Shown: positions 8,530-15,901 of the stretch, in pieces
Layout of the letters: each line of letters starts with the position of its first letter
Position numbering within the stretch: the stretch's first letter is position 1
Origin: Streptomyces scabiei 87.22
GTDB lineage: Bacteria; Actinomycetota; Actinomycetes; Streptomycetales; Streptomycetaceae
Reading direction: 5' to 3'
Length of the DNA: 64,000 nt
Assembly (NCBI RefSeq): GCF_000091305.1
Contig: NC_013929.1
Span: 6,882,001 to 6,946,000, forward strand
The notes under the pieces: generated by a model
The model's database searches: none
Seen by the model: the letters and a program-made list of their open reading frames with translations, nothing else
What the model was told of the DNA's origin: nothing
Position numbers and translations under genes: made by a program

Positions 8530-10176
8530 TCAGGCCGGCAGTGGTGGTGCCTCCCGGCGGCGCTGCCCCTGCCGCCCTCCGAAGTCGTGTCCGTGTCCGT
8601 GCCCCTGGCCCTGGCCGTGCCCGTTGCCGGGGGCCTGACCGGGGTGTTCCGCCGACGGAAGGCGCACCACCGCGTCCAGGCCGCCCGTGGCCGCCTCCCT
8701 CAGCGTCACCTCCCCGCCGCTGGCGTGCGCGAGGCGCTGGACGAGGGAGAGACCGAGACCGGTTCCGCCCTTGGGGGCGCCGGGGGCGCGCCAGAAGCGG
8801 TCGAACGCGCGGGCGCGCTGCTCGGGCGTCATCCCTGGGCCCTCGTCGGTGACATGGAGGTCGACCCAGTGGGGCCGGGCCTCGCGCAGTGCCCGGCGGG
8901 CGGGGACGTGGAGCCGTAGCTCCATGGTGACCGTGCTGTGCGTGGGGGAGGCGCGCAGGGCGTTGGAGAGGAGGTTGTCGAGAATCTGCTCCACGGCTCC
9001 GGGGACGGCCGTCACCGGGCCGACCACCCCGGCGAAGAGGACCAGTGACACCCCGCCACGCTCGAACAGCGGCCCCCACGTACGGTGCCGCTCCGCGCAG
9101 ATCGCGCCCAGGTCGACCTGGGCCGGGATGGCCGCGGCCTCCTCCAGACGGGCCATCGCCAGCAGTCCCTCGACCATCCGGGCCAGCCGGTCCGTCTCCG
9201 TGACGGCGGCGTCGAGGCTGGGCCGGGCGCGGCGGGCGATGTCCGGCTCCAGGTTCTCCAGCCGCAGCCGGAGCGCCGCGAGCGGGGTCTTCAGCTGGTG
9301 CGAGGCCTCGCCGGCGAACGCCCGCTGGGAGGCCAGCAGGTGTTCGAGCCGGGCGGCGGTCGTGTTGAAGGCCGCCGCGAGGCTGCGTACCTCCGGCGGG
9401 CCCGAGGTGACCACCACACTGGTGGCCCTGCCGCCCTCGGCCAGCCGGTGCGTGGCCTCCTCCAGCTGCCGGATGGGGCGCCCCGTCCAGCGCGCGAACG
9501 CGAACGCCACCGCGGCCACCCCGGTGAGCACCGCCAGCCCGGCCAGCGCCAGCAGCAGCCAGACCGCGAACACCCGGGCGTGGACCATGGTCGTCGGGAG
9601 GGTGACGCGTACGGCGCCCTGTGCGGTGACGGTGGTCGCTCCGGCGGCCGTGTCGGCGGTCGTGGCCGAGGCCGTGCTCGGGGTCGAGTCGGCGACCGTG
9701 ACCGAGCCGGCGCCGGGGGCGCGCTCGTCGCCCGGGCGGGGGCCCGTCTCCGGGGTCGCGTGGCCCACCGGGGCCGCCACGGCCAGGTAGTGGACGCCGC
9801 CGGTCGTCGTCGTACGGACGTCCGTGGTGGCGCGGCCGCGGAGCGCGGCGGAGATCTCGGGCTGGGTGGGGAGGGTCTTCTCCTCGTCGTCGGACAGGGA
9901 GTGGGAGGACGCGAGCAGGTTGCCGTCCGCGTCGACGATGACGACCTTCCCGCCGATGCGCTCGGCGCAGTGCCGGGCCCGCTCGGCGAGTTCGTCCTGA
10001 CGGCCGGCGGCGAGGGAGAGGGCGGTGTACGCGGCCACCGACTCGGCCTCGTCGTTGGCCGCGTTGACGATCCGCTCGCGTTCGGCCCGTGAGTAGACGA
10101 AGCCCAGCGGGATCTCCAGCCCGAGCAGGACCAGGGCGGCGAGGCTGAGGTAGCTCAGCAGCAGGCGGCGGGTCAT
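8530..10176 (-). CDS. sensor histidine kinase (CutS/QseC type)
   Basis: 548 residues. TM1 is at residues about 7-28, an extracytoplasmic sensor at about 30-197, TM2 at about 201-229, then a HAMP domain (RPIRQLEEATHRLAEGG). The HisKA domain has ASHQLKTPLAALR with phospho-His near residue 293. The HATPase has N-box ILDNLLSNALRA, G1 DEGPGM, F-box FDRFWRA and G2 GTGLGLSLV. It autophosphorylates and passes phosphate to the regulator just upstream, whose stop overlaps this start as ATGA. The sensor includes a Thr/Ala-rich insertion, and the C-terminus ends in a GHGQGQGHGHGH tract that might bind metal. The signal is unknown. Confidence 0.93.
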   Translation of the reverse strand: MTRRLLLSYLSLAALVLLGLEIPLGFVYSRAERERIVNAANDEAESVAAYTALSLAAGRQDELAERARHCAERIGGKVVIVDADGNLLASSHSLSDDEEKTLPTQPEISAALRGRATTDVRTTTTGGVHYLAVAAPVGHATPETGPRPGDERAPGAGSVTVADSTPSTASATTADTAAGATTVTAQGAVRVTLPTTMVHARVFAVWLLLALAGLAVLTGVAAVAFAFARWTGRPIRQLEEATHRLAEGGRATSVVVTSGPPEVRSLAAAFNTTAARLEHLLASQRAFAGEASHQLKTPLAALRLRLENLEPDIARRARPSLDAAVTETDRLARMVEGLLAMARLEEAAAIPAQVDLGAICAERHRTWGPLFERGGVSLVLFAGVVGPVTAVPGAVEQILDNLLSNALRASPTHSTVTMELRLHVPARRALREARPHWVDLHVTDEGPGMTPEQRARAFDRFWRAPGAPKGGTGLGLSLVQRLAHASGGEVTLREAATGGLDAVVRLPSAEHPGQAPGNGHGQGQGHGHGHDFGGRQGQRRREAPPLPA

Positions 10177-11567
10177 GACGCCCTGGTCTCGGGCGTGCGA
10201 TGCCTCCAGGAACCCGCGCCCCGCCCACGGCCGGTGCCCTGCTCGTGACTCGGCGGCCTGCCCCGGGCCGGACCCGAAGTCTGCCCGGGGGTGCGTACGG
10301 CCAGCCGGAAGCCGACACCGCGCAGGGTCTGGATCCAGGCCGGGTCGCCCAACTTGCGGCGCAGGGTGGCGACATGGACGTCCAGGGTCTTGGTCGGGCC
10401 CTGGTAGTGGTCGTCCCAGACGCGGTTGAGGATCTGCTGCCGGGAGTAGACCGCGCCGGGGTCCTCGGTGAGCAGGGCCAGCAGCTCGAACTCCTTCGGC
10501 GTCAGCGCGACGGGCACCTCGCCGACCCAGACCTGCCGGGTCCGCCGGTCCACGACCAGCGGGCCGGGCGGCGGAGCCGAGCCGCCGCCGGCGCCGTCGT
10601 CGTCGAAGGCCGGCCCTGAGGGGGGCCGAGGCTCGGGCGGGGCCTGCTCGTAGACGGGAGGTTCGTACGCCGGGGGCTGGGGGACGGAGGGCGCGTAGGC
10701 AGGGGGCTCGTGGACGGAGGGCGCGTAGGCGGGGGGTTCGTAGACGGGGTTGCCGTGCGCCGGAGTGCCGTGCGCCGGAGTGCCGTACGGCGGGTTCGTG
10801 ACGGCGGGCGTGCCGTGGGGCGGGGTTCCGTAGGCGGACGCGTCGTACTCCCGGCTTCCGTACGCCTGGCGTTCATACGCCGGGCCTCCTTCCCGCGCCG
10901 GTGTCTCGTCCGCGGCCGACCAGTCGTACTGCGCCCCGCGCGCCCCCACGCCGGGACCGGGACCGGCCCTGTGACGGCCCGCGCTCCTGTCGCCGGGACC
11001 GGCCGCCCCACGGCCCGTGTACCCGGCGCCGTCCCGACCCGGCTCCTCGTCCCCGGCGCGGCTCGTGTCGTCGCTCCCGGGGCCGTTCCCCGCCTCGAAG
11101 GCGCTCGGGGCGGTGAAGTCGTTCTCGGCCCCGAAACCGGTCCCCTTGCCCACCCCTGCCTCGCCCACCACAACCCCCGCGACCACCTCGGGCGCGGTGC
11201 CGCCCCCCGGCCGCCGGTGACGACGTGACACCGCCCGGATGCGGGCGACCAGTTCGCGGATGCTGAACGGTTTCGCCAGGTAGTCGTCGGCGCCCAGCTC
11301 CAGGCCCAGGACACGGTCGGCCTCCTCGCCGCGCGCGCTGAGGATGATGAGGGGGACGTCGGAGGTGCGGCGGATGCCGCGGCAGACGTCGATGCCGTCC
11401 ATGTCGGGCAGGCCGAGATCCAGCAGGACGACATCGCCGTACGGACCTCTCAACCCGTCCGCGCCGGTGGCCACGTGGTGGACCGTCAGGCCGAAGTGCC
11501 GCAGCCCGTCGGCGAGCGGCTCGGCGATCGTCTCGTCGTCCTCGATGAGCAGCACTCGTACGCCCAT
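10173..11567 (-). CDS. OmpR-family response regulator with very long linker
   Basis: 464 residues, about twice the usual 220-240. The receiver occupies residues 1-120 with acidic pocket EDD, phospho-Asp D50 (VVLLDLGLPDMDG) and Lys99 (DYLAKPFS). The winged-helix domain is at about 335-430 (VALTPKEFELLALL, TLDVHVATLRRKLG, LRGVGFRL). Between them lie about 215 residues of low complexity, first Gly/Ala/Asp-rich, then repeats such as YGTPAHGTPAHG and PPAYAPSVHEPPAYAPSV. A basic tail follows the DNA-binding domain. It is the first gene of the operon and overlaps the kinase by ATGA. Both functional domains look intact, so it should still be an active regulator. The 11568-11841 divergent gap to carbonic anhydrase is AT-richer and should carry both promoters. 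Confidence 0.92.
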   Translation of the reverse strand: MGVRVLLIEDDETIAEPLADGLRHFGLTVHHVATGADGLRGPYGDVVLLDLGLPDMDGIDVCRGIRRTSDVPLIILSARGEEADRVLGLELGADDYLAKPFSIRELVARIRAVSRRHRRPGGGTAPEVVAGVVVGEAGVGKGTGFGAENDFTAPSAFEAGNGPGSDDTSRAGDEEPGRDGAGYTGRGAAGPGDRSAGRHRAGPGPGVGARGAQYDWSAADETPAREGGPAYERQAYGSREYDASAYGTPPHGTPAVTNPPYGTPAHGTPAHGNPVYEPPAYAPSVHEPPAYAPSVPQPPAYEPPVYEQAPPEPRPPSGPAFDDDGAGGGSAPPPGPLVVDRRTRQVWVGEVPVALTPKEFELLALLTEDPGAVYSRQQILNRVWDDHYQGPTKTLDVHVATLRRKLGDPAWIQTLRGVGFRLAVRTPGQTSGPARGRPPSHEQGTGRGRGAGSWRHRTPETRAS

Positions 11568-11841
11568 GGCCGCCTGTCTCTCCAGAAAGTCGGGACAACA
11601 CGGGACCCGTGTTGTGGGGCGCCACGCTACAAGACACCGAACAAGAACGTGCGGGGAATGAGAGGCATTGTGAAATGACCCTCAGAAGCTGCTCGTATTC
11701 GACGGCCCGACCTGCGGAGAAGAGGTGCGTGGCCGAAATCTGTGGAAAACCTGGCGGCGTTTTAGTGTTCGCTTAACCTTTCTCTGGCCATCGCCACCCT
11801 ACGGTCGTACCTGCTGGTCGGAACCGTTTCAGGGAGGCAGG

Positions 11842-12483
11842 ATGAAGGCGCTGCTGGATCGCGCCCGGTCGTTCAGGCGACGGGTCGACTTCGAGAGCGA
11901 CGAATACCGGAAACTCGCCGTCGGGCAATTTCCCGAGGCGTTGTTCATTACCTGCTCGGACTCGCGGGTGATTCCCGCCCTGATCACCGGGGCGCGGCCC
12001 GGCGAGATATTCGAGCTGCGGAATGCGGGCAACATCGTGCCGCCGCACGACGGGTACGGGGCCGCCTCCGGTGAGGCCGCCACCATCGAGTACGCGCTGG
12101 AGGCGCTCGGCGTTCAGGACATCGTGGTGTGTGGCCATTCCCACTGCGGCGCGATGGGCGCGCTGACGTACGGCGCCGACCTGTCCGGTCTGCCCAGCGT
12201 GGACGCCTGGCTCGACTACGCCCGCCCCGCGCTCGAACCGGTCCTCGGTGAACGCGGCGCCGACGGCGGCCGGGACGCCGTCCCGTCGTCCGAGGGCCCC
12301 GGCCTGCGCGAGGTCGTCCAGCTCAACATCCGCAACCAGCTCGCCGTCCTGCGTGACTATCCGGGCGCGCGGCGGCAACTGGACGCCGGACGGCTCCGGT
12401 TGCACGGCTGGTACTACGAGATCGACACCGGCAGGGTCCACGAACTGGACGCCCACGGGGACTTCCAGGTGCACGACTCATGA
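11842..12483 (+). CDS. beta-class carbonic anhydrase
   Basis: 213 residues from ATG 11842, which has AGGGAGG 4 nt upstream; the longer upstream frame has no such site. It interconverts CO2 and bicarbonate in the cytoplasm. Zinc-site motifs are TCSDSR (Cys38, with the Asp40-Arg42 dyad) and CGHSHCGA (His99, Cys102). EIFELRNAGNIVP is also typical of beta-CAs, and the length is normal. Its stop overlaps the start of the SulP transporter (ATGA), so the two are translated together. The pair suggests coupled bicarbonate supply and transport, as known for other CA-SulP pairs and fusions. Confidence 0.95.
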   Translation: MKALLDRARSFRRRVDFESDEYRKLAVGQFPEALFITCSDSRVIPALITGARPGEIFELRNAGNIVPPHDGYGAASGEAATIEYALEALGVQDIVVCGHSHCGAMGALTYGADLSGLPSVDAWLDYARPALEPVLGERGADGGRDAVPSSEGPGLREVVQLNIRNQLAVLRDYPGARRQLDAGRLRLHGWYYEIDTGRVHELDAHGDFQVHDS

Positions 12484-14309
12484 GGCGCGGCGCGCACGGA
12501 CGGCGCCCGGGTGCGGGCCCCCGAAGGGCCTTCGGTGGGCAGGAGTTCGGCGCCGGAAGGGAGTTCGGCAAGGAGTACGGCAACGAGTTCAGCAAGGAGT
12601 TCGGCAACGAGTTCGATGCTGTCCCGCCGAAGCCCGACGGCCCCCCGGCCGACCGCACCGCGCCCCCTCGTGACCGCATCGACCTGGGTACGGAGATCAC
12701 CGCGTCCCTCGTCGTGTTCCTCGTGGCGCTGCCGCTCTGCATCGGTGTGGCCGTGGCCTCCGGTGTGCCGGCCGAGCTGGGGATCATCTCCGGTGTGATC
12801 GGCGGTCTGGTGGTCGGGGCGGCGCGGGGCAGCACGCTCCAGGTGAGTGGGCCGGCCGCCGGTCTCGCGGCGCTTGTCGCGGAGACGGTCATGGAGTTCG
12901 GCGTCGCGATGCTCGGCGTGATCGTCCTCTTCTCCGGCATCCTCCAGATCGTGCTGGGCCTGGTGAAGCTGGGCCGGATGTTCCAGGCGATCTCCCTCGC
13001 CGTCGTCCAGGGCATGCTCGCCGGCATCGGTCTGCCGCTGATCTTCAGCCAGCTCTACCCGATGTCCGACGCCAAGGCGCCGGGCACCCCCCTGGAGAAC
13101 ATGGCCGGCGTCCCCGGGCTGATCGCCGGCACCGTCACCGACCCGCAGGCACTCCTCGCCGCCGGGCTCGGCATCGTCACGATCGTGCTGAGCTTCCTGT
13201 GGAAGCGGGTGCCGGGGCCGGTCAGGAAGGTGCCGGCCGCGCTCGTGGCCGTCGGGATCGGGATCGCGGTCGCCTCCCTGCCGGGCGTCGGGGTGAAGAC
13301 GCTCCAGGTCGGCGACCTGGCGGCGTCCGTGGACGTGCCGGGGCCGGAGCAGCTCTCCGGGCTGGCCAGTGCCGGGGTGATCACGGCGATCCTCACGTTC
13401 ACCGTGATCGCGTCGGCGGAGAGCCTGTTCACCGCCGCCGCCGTGGACCGGATGCACAGCGGTCCGCGGACCCGCTACAACACCGAGCTGGTCGCGCAGG
13501 GCGCGGGCAACACGATCGCCGGCCTGCTCGGCGCGCTGCCCATCACCGCCGTCGTCGCGCGCAGCTCGGCGAACGTCCAGGCCGGAGCGAAGACCCGGCT
13601 CTCCCGGACCCTGCACGGCCTGTGGCTGCTCGCCTTCGCGCTGCTCCTGCCGCAGGTGCTGGCACTCATCCCGATCTCGGTGCTCGCGGGCGTCCTCGTG
13701 CACAGCGGGTGGAAACTGTTCGCGCCGGACGAGTTCCCGAAGATGTGGCGGCAGGACCGGGGCGAGTTCGCGGTGATGACGCTGACGACCCTGGTCATCA
13801 CGGTGACCGCGCTGCTCGAAGGGGTGCTGTTCGGGCTGGCGGCGGGTGTGGTGCTGGCCGCGCTGCGCATGTCGCGGACCGTCGTCCGGCAGCACATCGA
13901 GGACGACACGGCGAAGGTCGTGATGGCGGGCAACGCGACGTTCCTGCGGCTCCCGAAGCTGATCGACGCGCTGGAGGCCGCGGCCGCCTCCGGCAAGCCG
14001 CGCATCCGGCTCGACCTGCTCGGGGTGACCCACCTCGACCACGCGTGCCGCAGCCAGGTCGAGGAGTTCGTGGCCCAGCAGCGGGGGGCGGGGGTGCGGG
14101 TGGAACTGCTCATGCCGGACCTCACGGGGGTGCCTGCGGCGGCAGAGCGGAGTGTGGACGTGCCGGAGGATCCGGCGGGGGTGTGGGACTACGCGACGGT
14201 CGGTTCGGCGGCGGTCGGAGGCACCGGCGGCCGGATCCCACCCGGGCCCGGCCCCGACGCCGAGTGGTTCTACCTGGACACCCGCCCCCTCGGACCATCG
14301 GGCTCGTAG
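12480..14309 (+). CDS. SulP-family anion transporter (probable bicarbonate/sulfate)
   Basis: 609 residues. After a hydrophilic N-terminus of about 70 residues come 10-12 membrane helices from IDLGTEITASLVVFLVALPL, including the SulP motif VSGPAAGLAALV and SAESLFTAAAVDRM. A C-terminal STAS-like domain (residues about 490-575) contains ATFLRLPKLIDALEAA and LDLLGVTHLDHACRSQVEEF. Coupling by ATGA to a carbonic anhydrase argues for bicarbonate over sulfate, but the substrate is inferred. The N-terminus holds an odd repeat of E-F/Y-G-K/N units (residues about 21-46). Confidence 0.92.
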   Translation: MRRGAHGRRPGAGPRRAFGGQEFGAGREFGKEYGNEFSKEFGNEFDAVPPKPDGPPADRTAPPRDRIDLGTEITASLVVFLVALPLCIGVAVASGVPAELGIISGVIGGLVVGAARGSTLQVSGPAAGLAALVAETVMEFGVAMLGVIVLFSGILQIVLGLVKLGRMFQAISLAVVQGMLAGIGLPLIFSQLYPMSDAKAPGTPLENMAGVPGLIAGTVTDPQALLAAGLGIVTIVLSFLWKRVPGPVRKVPAALVAVGIGIAVASLPGVGVKTLQVGDLAASVDVPGPEQLSGLASAGVITAILTFTVIASAESLFTAAAVDRMHSGPRTRYNTELVAQGAGNTIAGLLGALPITAVVARSSANVQAGAKTRLSRTLHGLWLLAFALLLPQVLALIPISVLAGVLVHSGWKLFAPDEFPKMWRQDRGEFAVMTLTTLVITVTALLEGVLFGLAAGVVLAALRMSRTVVRQHIEDDTAKVVMAGNATFLRLPKLIDALEAAAASGKPRIRLDLLGVTHLDHACRSQVEEFVAQQRGAGVRVELLMPDLTGVPAAAERSVDVPEDPAGVWDYATVGSAAVGGTGGRIPPGPGPDAEWFYLDTRPLGPSGS

Positions 14310-14330
14310 GACGGCTGCGGGTGCGTGGGG

Positions 14331-14491
14331 GCTGGTCGCGCAGCTCCCCGCGCCCCTGGAAGCATCAGGCCCCCGCGGGCCTGAAAGCCAACAGCCCTGC
14401 GGGCCTGAAAGCCGGCGGTCCTGCGGGTCTGAGAAGCACGGGGGCGCAGCCCCTGCTTTTCAGGGGCGCGGGGAACTGCGCGAGCGACCCC
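14331..14491. repeat. inverted pair of the GC-rich intergenic repeat with internal tandem units
   Basis: Bases 14331-14358 and 14461-14485 are inverted copies of the 'caggggcgcggggaactgcg' element (the left copy on the minus strand, with agct for aact). Between them three imperfect copies of CCTGCGGGCCTGAAAGCC lie at about 14378-14432. The block fills most of the 290-bp gap between the SulP gene and the SDR and could fold into a large terminator-like hairpin. Confidence 0.8.
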
Positions 14492-14599
14492 CACCGGACC
14501 CGTACCCGAACACGCACCGAAACCCACGCCCACCTCCCGCACCCCCCGCGGCGAGACTAGGGTGGAATTCGATCAGGAGCGCTCCGGGAAGGCGGCGTC

Positions 14600-15532
14600 A
14601 TGACCAGCGGCTGGAACGTGCACGACATTCCCGATCAGCGCGGCCGTACCGCGGTGGTCACCGGTGCCAACAGCGGCATCGGGTACGCCGCCGCCCGCGA
14701 ACTCGCCCGCCGCGGTGCGCACGTCGTCCTCGCCTGCCGCAGCGAGCAGCGCGGGGCCGCCGCGCTGGAGCGGATGACCGCCGAAGTCCCGGACGGCAGC
14801 GTGGAGTTGATCCGGCTCGACCTCGGGGACCTCGGTTCCGTACGGGAGTTCGCGGCGGCGTACGCACGCGCCGGCGACCGCCTGGATCTGCTCGTCAACA
14901 ACGCGGGCGTGATGGCCGTCGCCGAGGGCCGTACGGCCGACGGCTTCGAGACGCAGTTCGGCACCAACCACCTCGGCCACTTCGCGCTGACCGGCCTGCT
15001 GCTGCCGACCCTCCTCGCCACGCCCGGCGCCCGCGTGGTGACCGTCTCCAGCTTCATGCACCTACGAGCCAACATCGACATCGACGATCTCAACACCGAG
15101 CGCAAGTACCGCCGTTGGCTCGCCTACGGGCGCTCCAAGACCGCCAACCTGCTCTTCACCCACGAACTGGCCCGGCGGCTGGCGATGAACGGCTCGGAGG
15201 TCGTGGCCGCCGCAGCGCACCCCGGGTACGCGTCCACCAACCTCCAGACGGCCGGGCCGAGCGCCGAGGGACGCAAGGGCGTCGAACGCTTCATGCGTGT
15301 CGGCAACCGCTTCTTCGCCCAGTCCCCCGAAGGGGGCGCGCTGCCCACGCTGTACGCGGCGACCGCCCCCGCCGTACGCCCCGACTCCTTCATCGGCCCG
15401 GCCTTCGGGATGTGGGGCGCCCCGCGTCCGTCGCCCCGGGCGCCCTGGACCCTCGACGACCGGGCGGGCGAACGCCTCTGGACCGCCTCCGAGCACCTGA
15501 CCGGGGTCAGGTGCTCGGAGTTGAAGGCGTGA
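14600..15532 (+). CDS. short-chain dehydrogenase (retinol/protochlorophyllide-reductase-like SDR)
   Basis: 310 residues with GGGAAGG just upstream of ATG 14600. The Rossmann motif TGANSGIG starts at about residue 21, LLVNNAGVM is the NNAG motif, VTVSSFMH supplies the Ser, and YGRSKTANLLF gives the Tyr-x3-Lys pair. RLDLGDLGSVREFA is typical of the larger oxidoreductase subgroup related to WW-domain oxidoreductase and retinol dehydrogenases. It uses NADP(H), and the substrate is unknown. A perfect 16-bp hairpin lies inside its last 50 bases. Confidence 0.9.
   Translation: MTSGWNVHDIPDQRGRTAVVTGANSGIGYAAARELARRGAHVVLACRSEQRGAAALERMTAEVPDGSVELIRLDLGDLGSVREFAAAYARAGDRLDLLVNNAGVMAVAEGRTADGFETQFGTNHLGHFALTGLLLPTLLATPGARVVTVSSFMHLRANIDIDDLNTERKYRRWLAYGRSKTANLLFTHELARRLAMNGSEVVAAAAHPGYASTNLQTAGPSAEGRKGVERFMRVGNRFFAQSPEGGALPTLYAATAPAVRPDSFIGPAFGMWGAPRPSPRAPWTLDDRAGERLWTASEHLTGVRCSELKA
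15487..15520. terminator. hairpin inside the 3' end of the SDR coding region
   Basis: A perfect 16-bp inverted repeat (CTCCGAGCACCTGACC / GGTCAGGTGCTCGGAG) with only GG between the arms lies within the last codons of the SDR. The convergent nirD stop is 31 bp away, so it probably terminates both transcripts. Confidence 0.7.
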
Positions 15533-15550
15533 CGGGCGGGGAGGTCCGGC

Positions 15551-15901
15551 CTACGCCGCACGCACCTCGTACGCCGTGATCCGTACCGTCTCGTCGTCCA
15601 GGCACTGCCCGTTCGCCAGGTCGAAGCGCTGCTTCAGGAGCGGGGAGGCCACGAACGGGCGGCCCTGGTGGCTGCCGGTGAGGCCGCGGGAGAGGACGGC
15701 GGCACCGCCGAACGGGTCCCGGTTGTCGATGGCGTACAGCCTGCCCGCGCGGTCGAGGAACAGCGCGGCCTGGCTGCCGTCGGGGAGCAGGGCGGCCACG
15801 CCGCGGCCCGGGGTCAGCAGGGTCAGGTCGCAGACCGTGAACCAGCCGTCCGCCAGCCGCAGCTGGACCTTCACATCGGTCTTCTCGGGGGCGATCGTCA
15901 T
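15551..15901 (-). CDS. nirD: nitrite reductase small subunit NirD
   Basis: 116 residues. It is a Rieske-like NirD fold: WFTVCDLTLLTPGRGVAALL, AALFLDRAGRLYAIDNRDPF, LSRGLTGSHQGRPFVASPLLKQRFDL and CLDDETVRI. As in many NirD proteins, the Rieske Cys/His ligands are missing, so it is not expected to hold an iron-sulfur cluster. It partners NirB in the assimilatory NADH-dependent reduction of nitrite to ammonium. ATG 15901 overlaps the nirB stop (ATGA). It is the last gene of the nir operon. Confidence 0.93.
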   Translation of the reverse strand: MTIAPEKTDVKVQLRLADGWFTVCDLTLLTPGRGVAALLPDGSQAALFLDRAGRLYAIDNRDPFGGAAVLSRGLTGSHQGRPFVASPLLKQRFDLANGQCLDDETVRITAYEVRAA

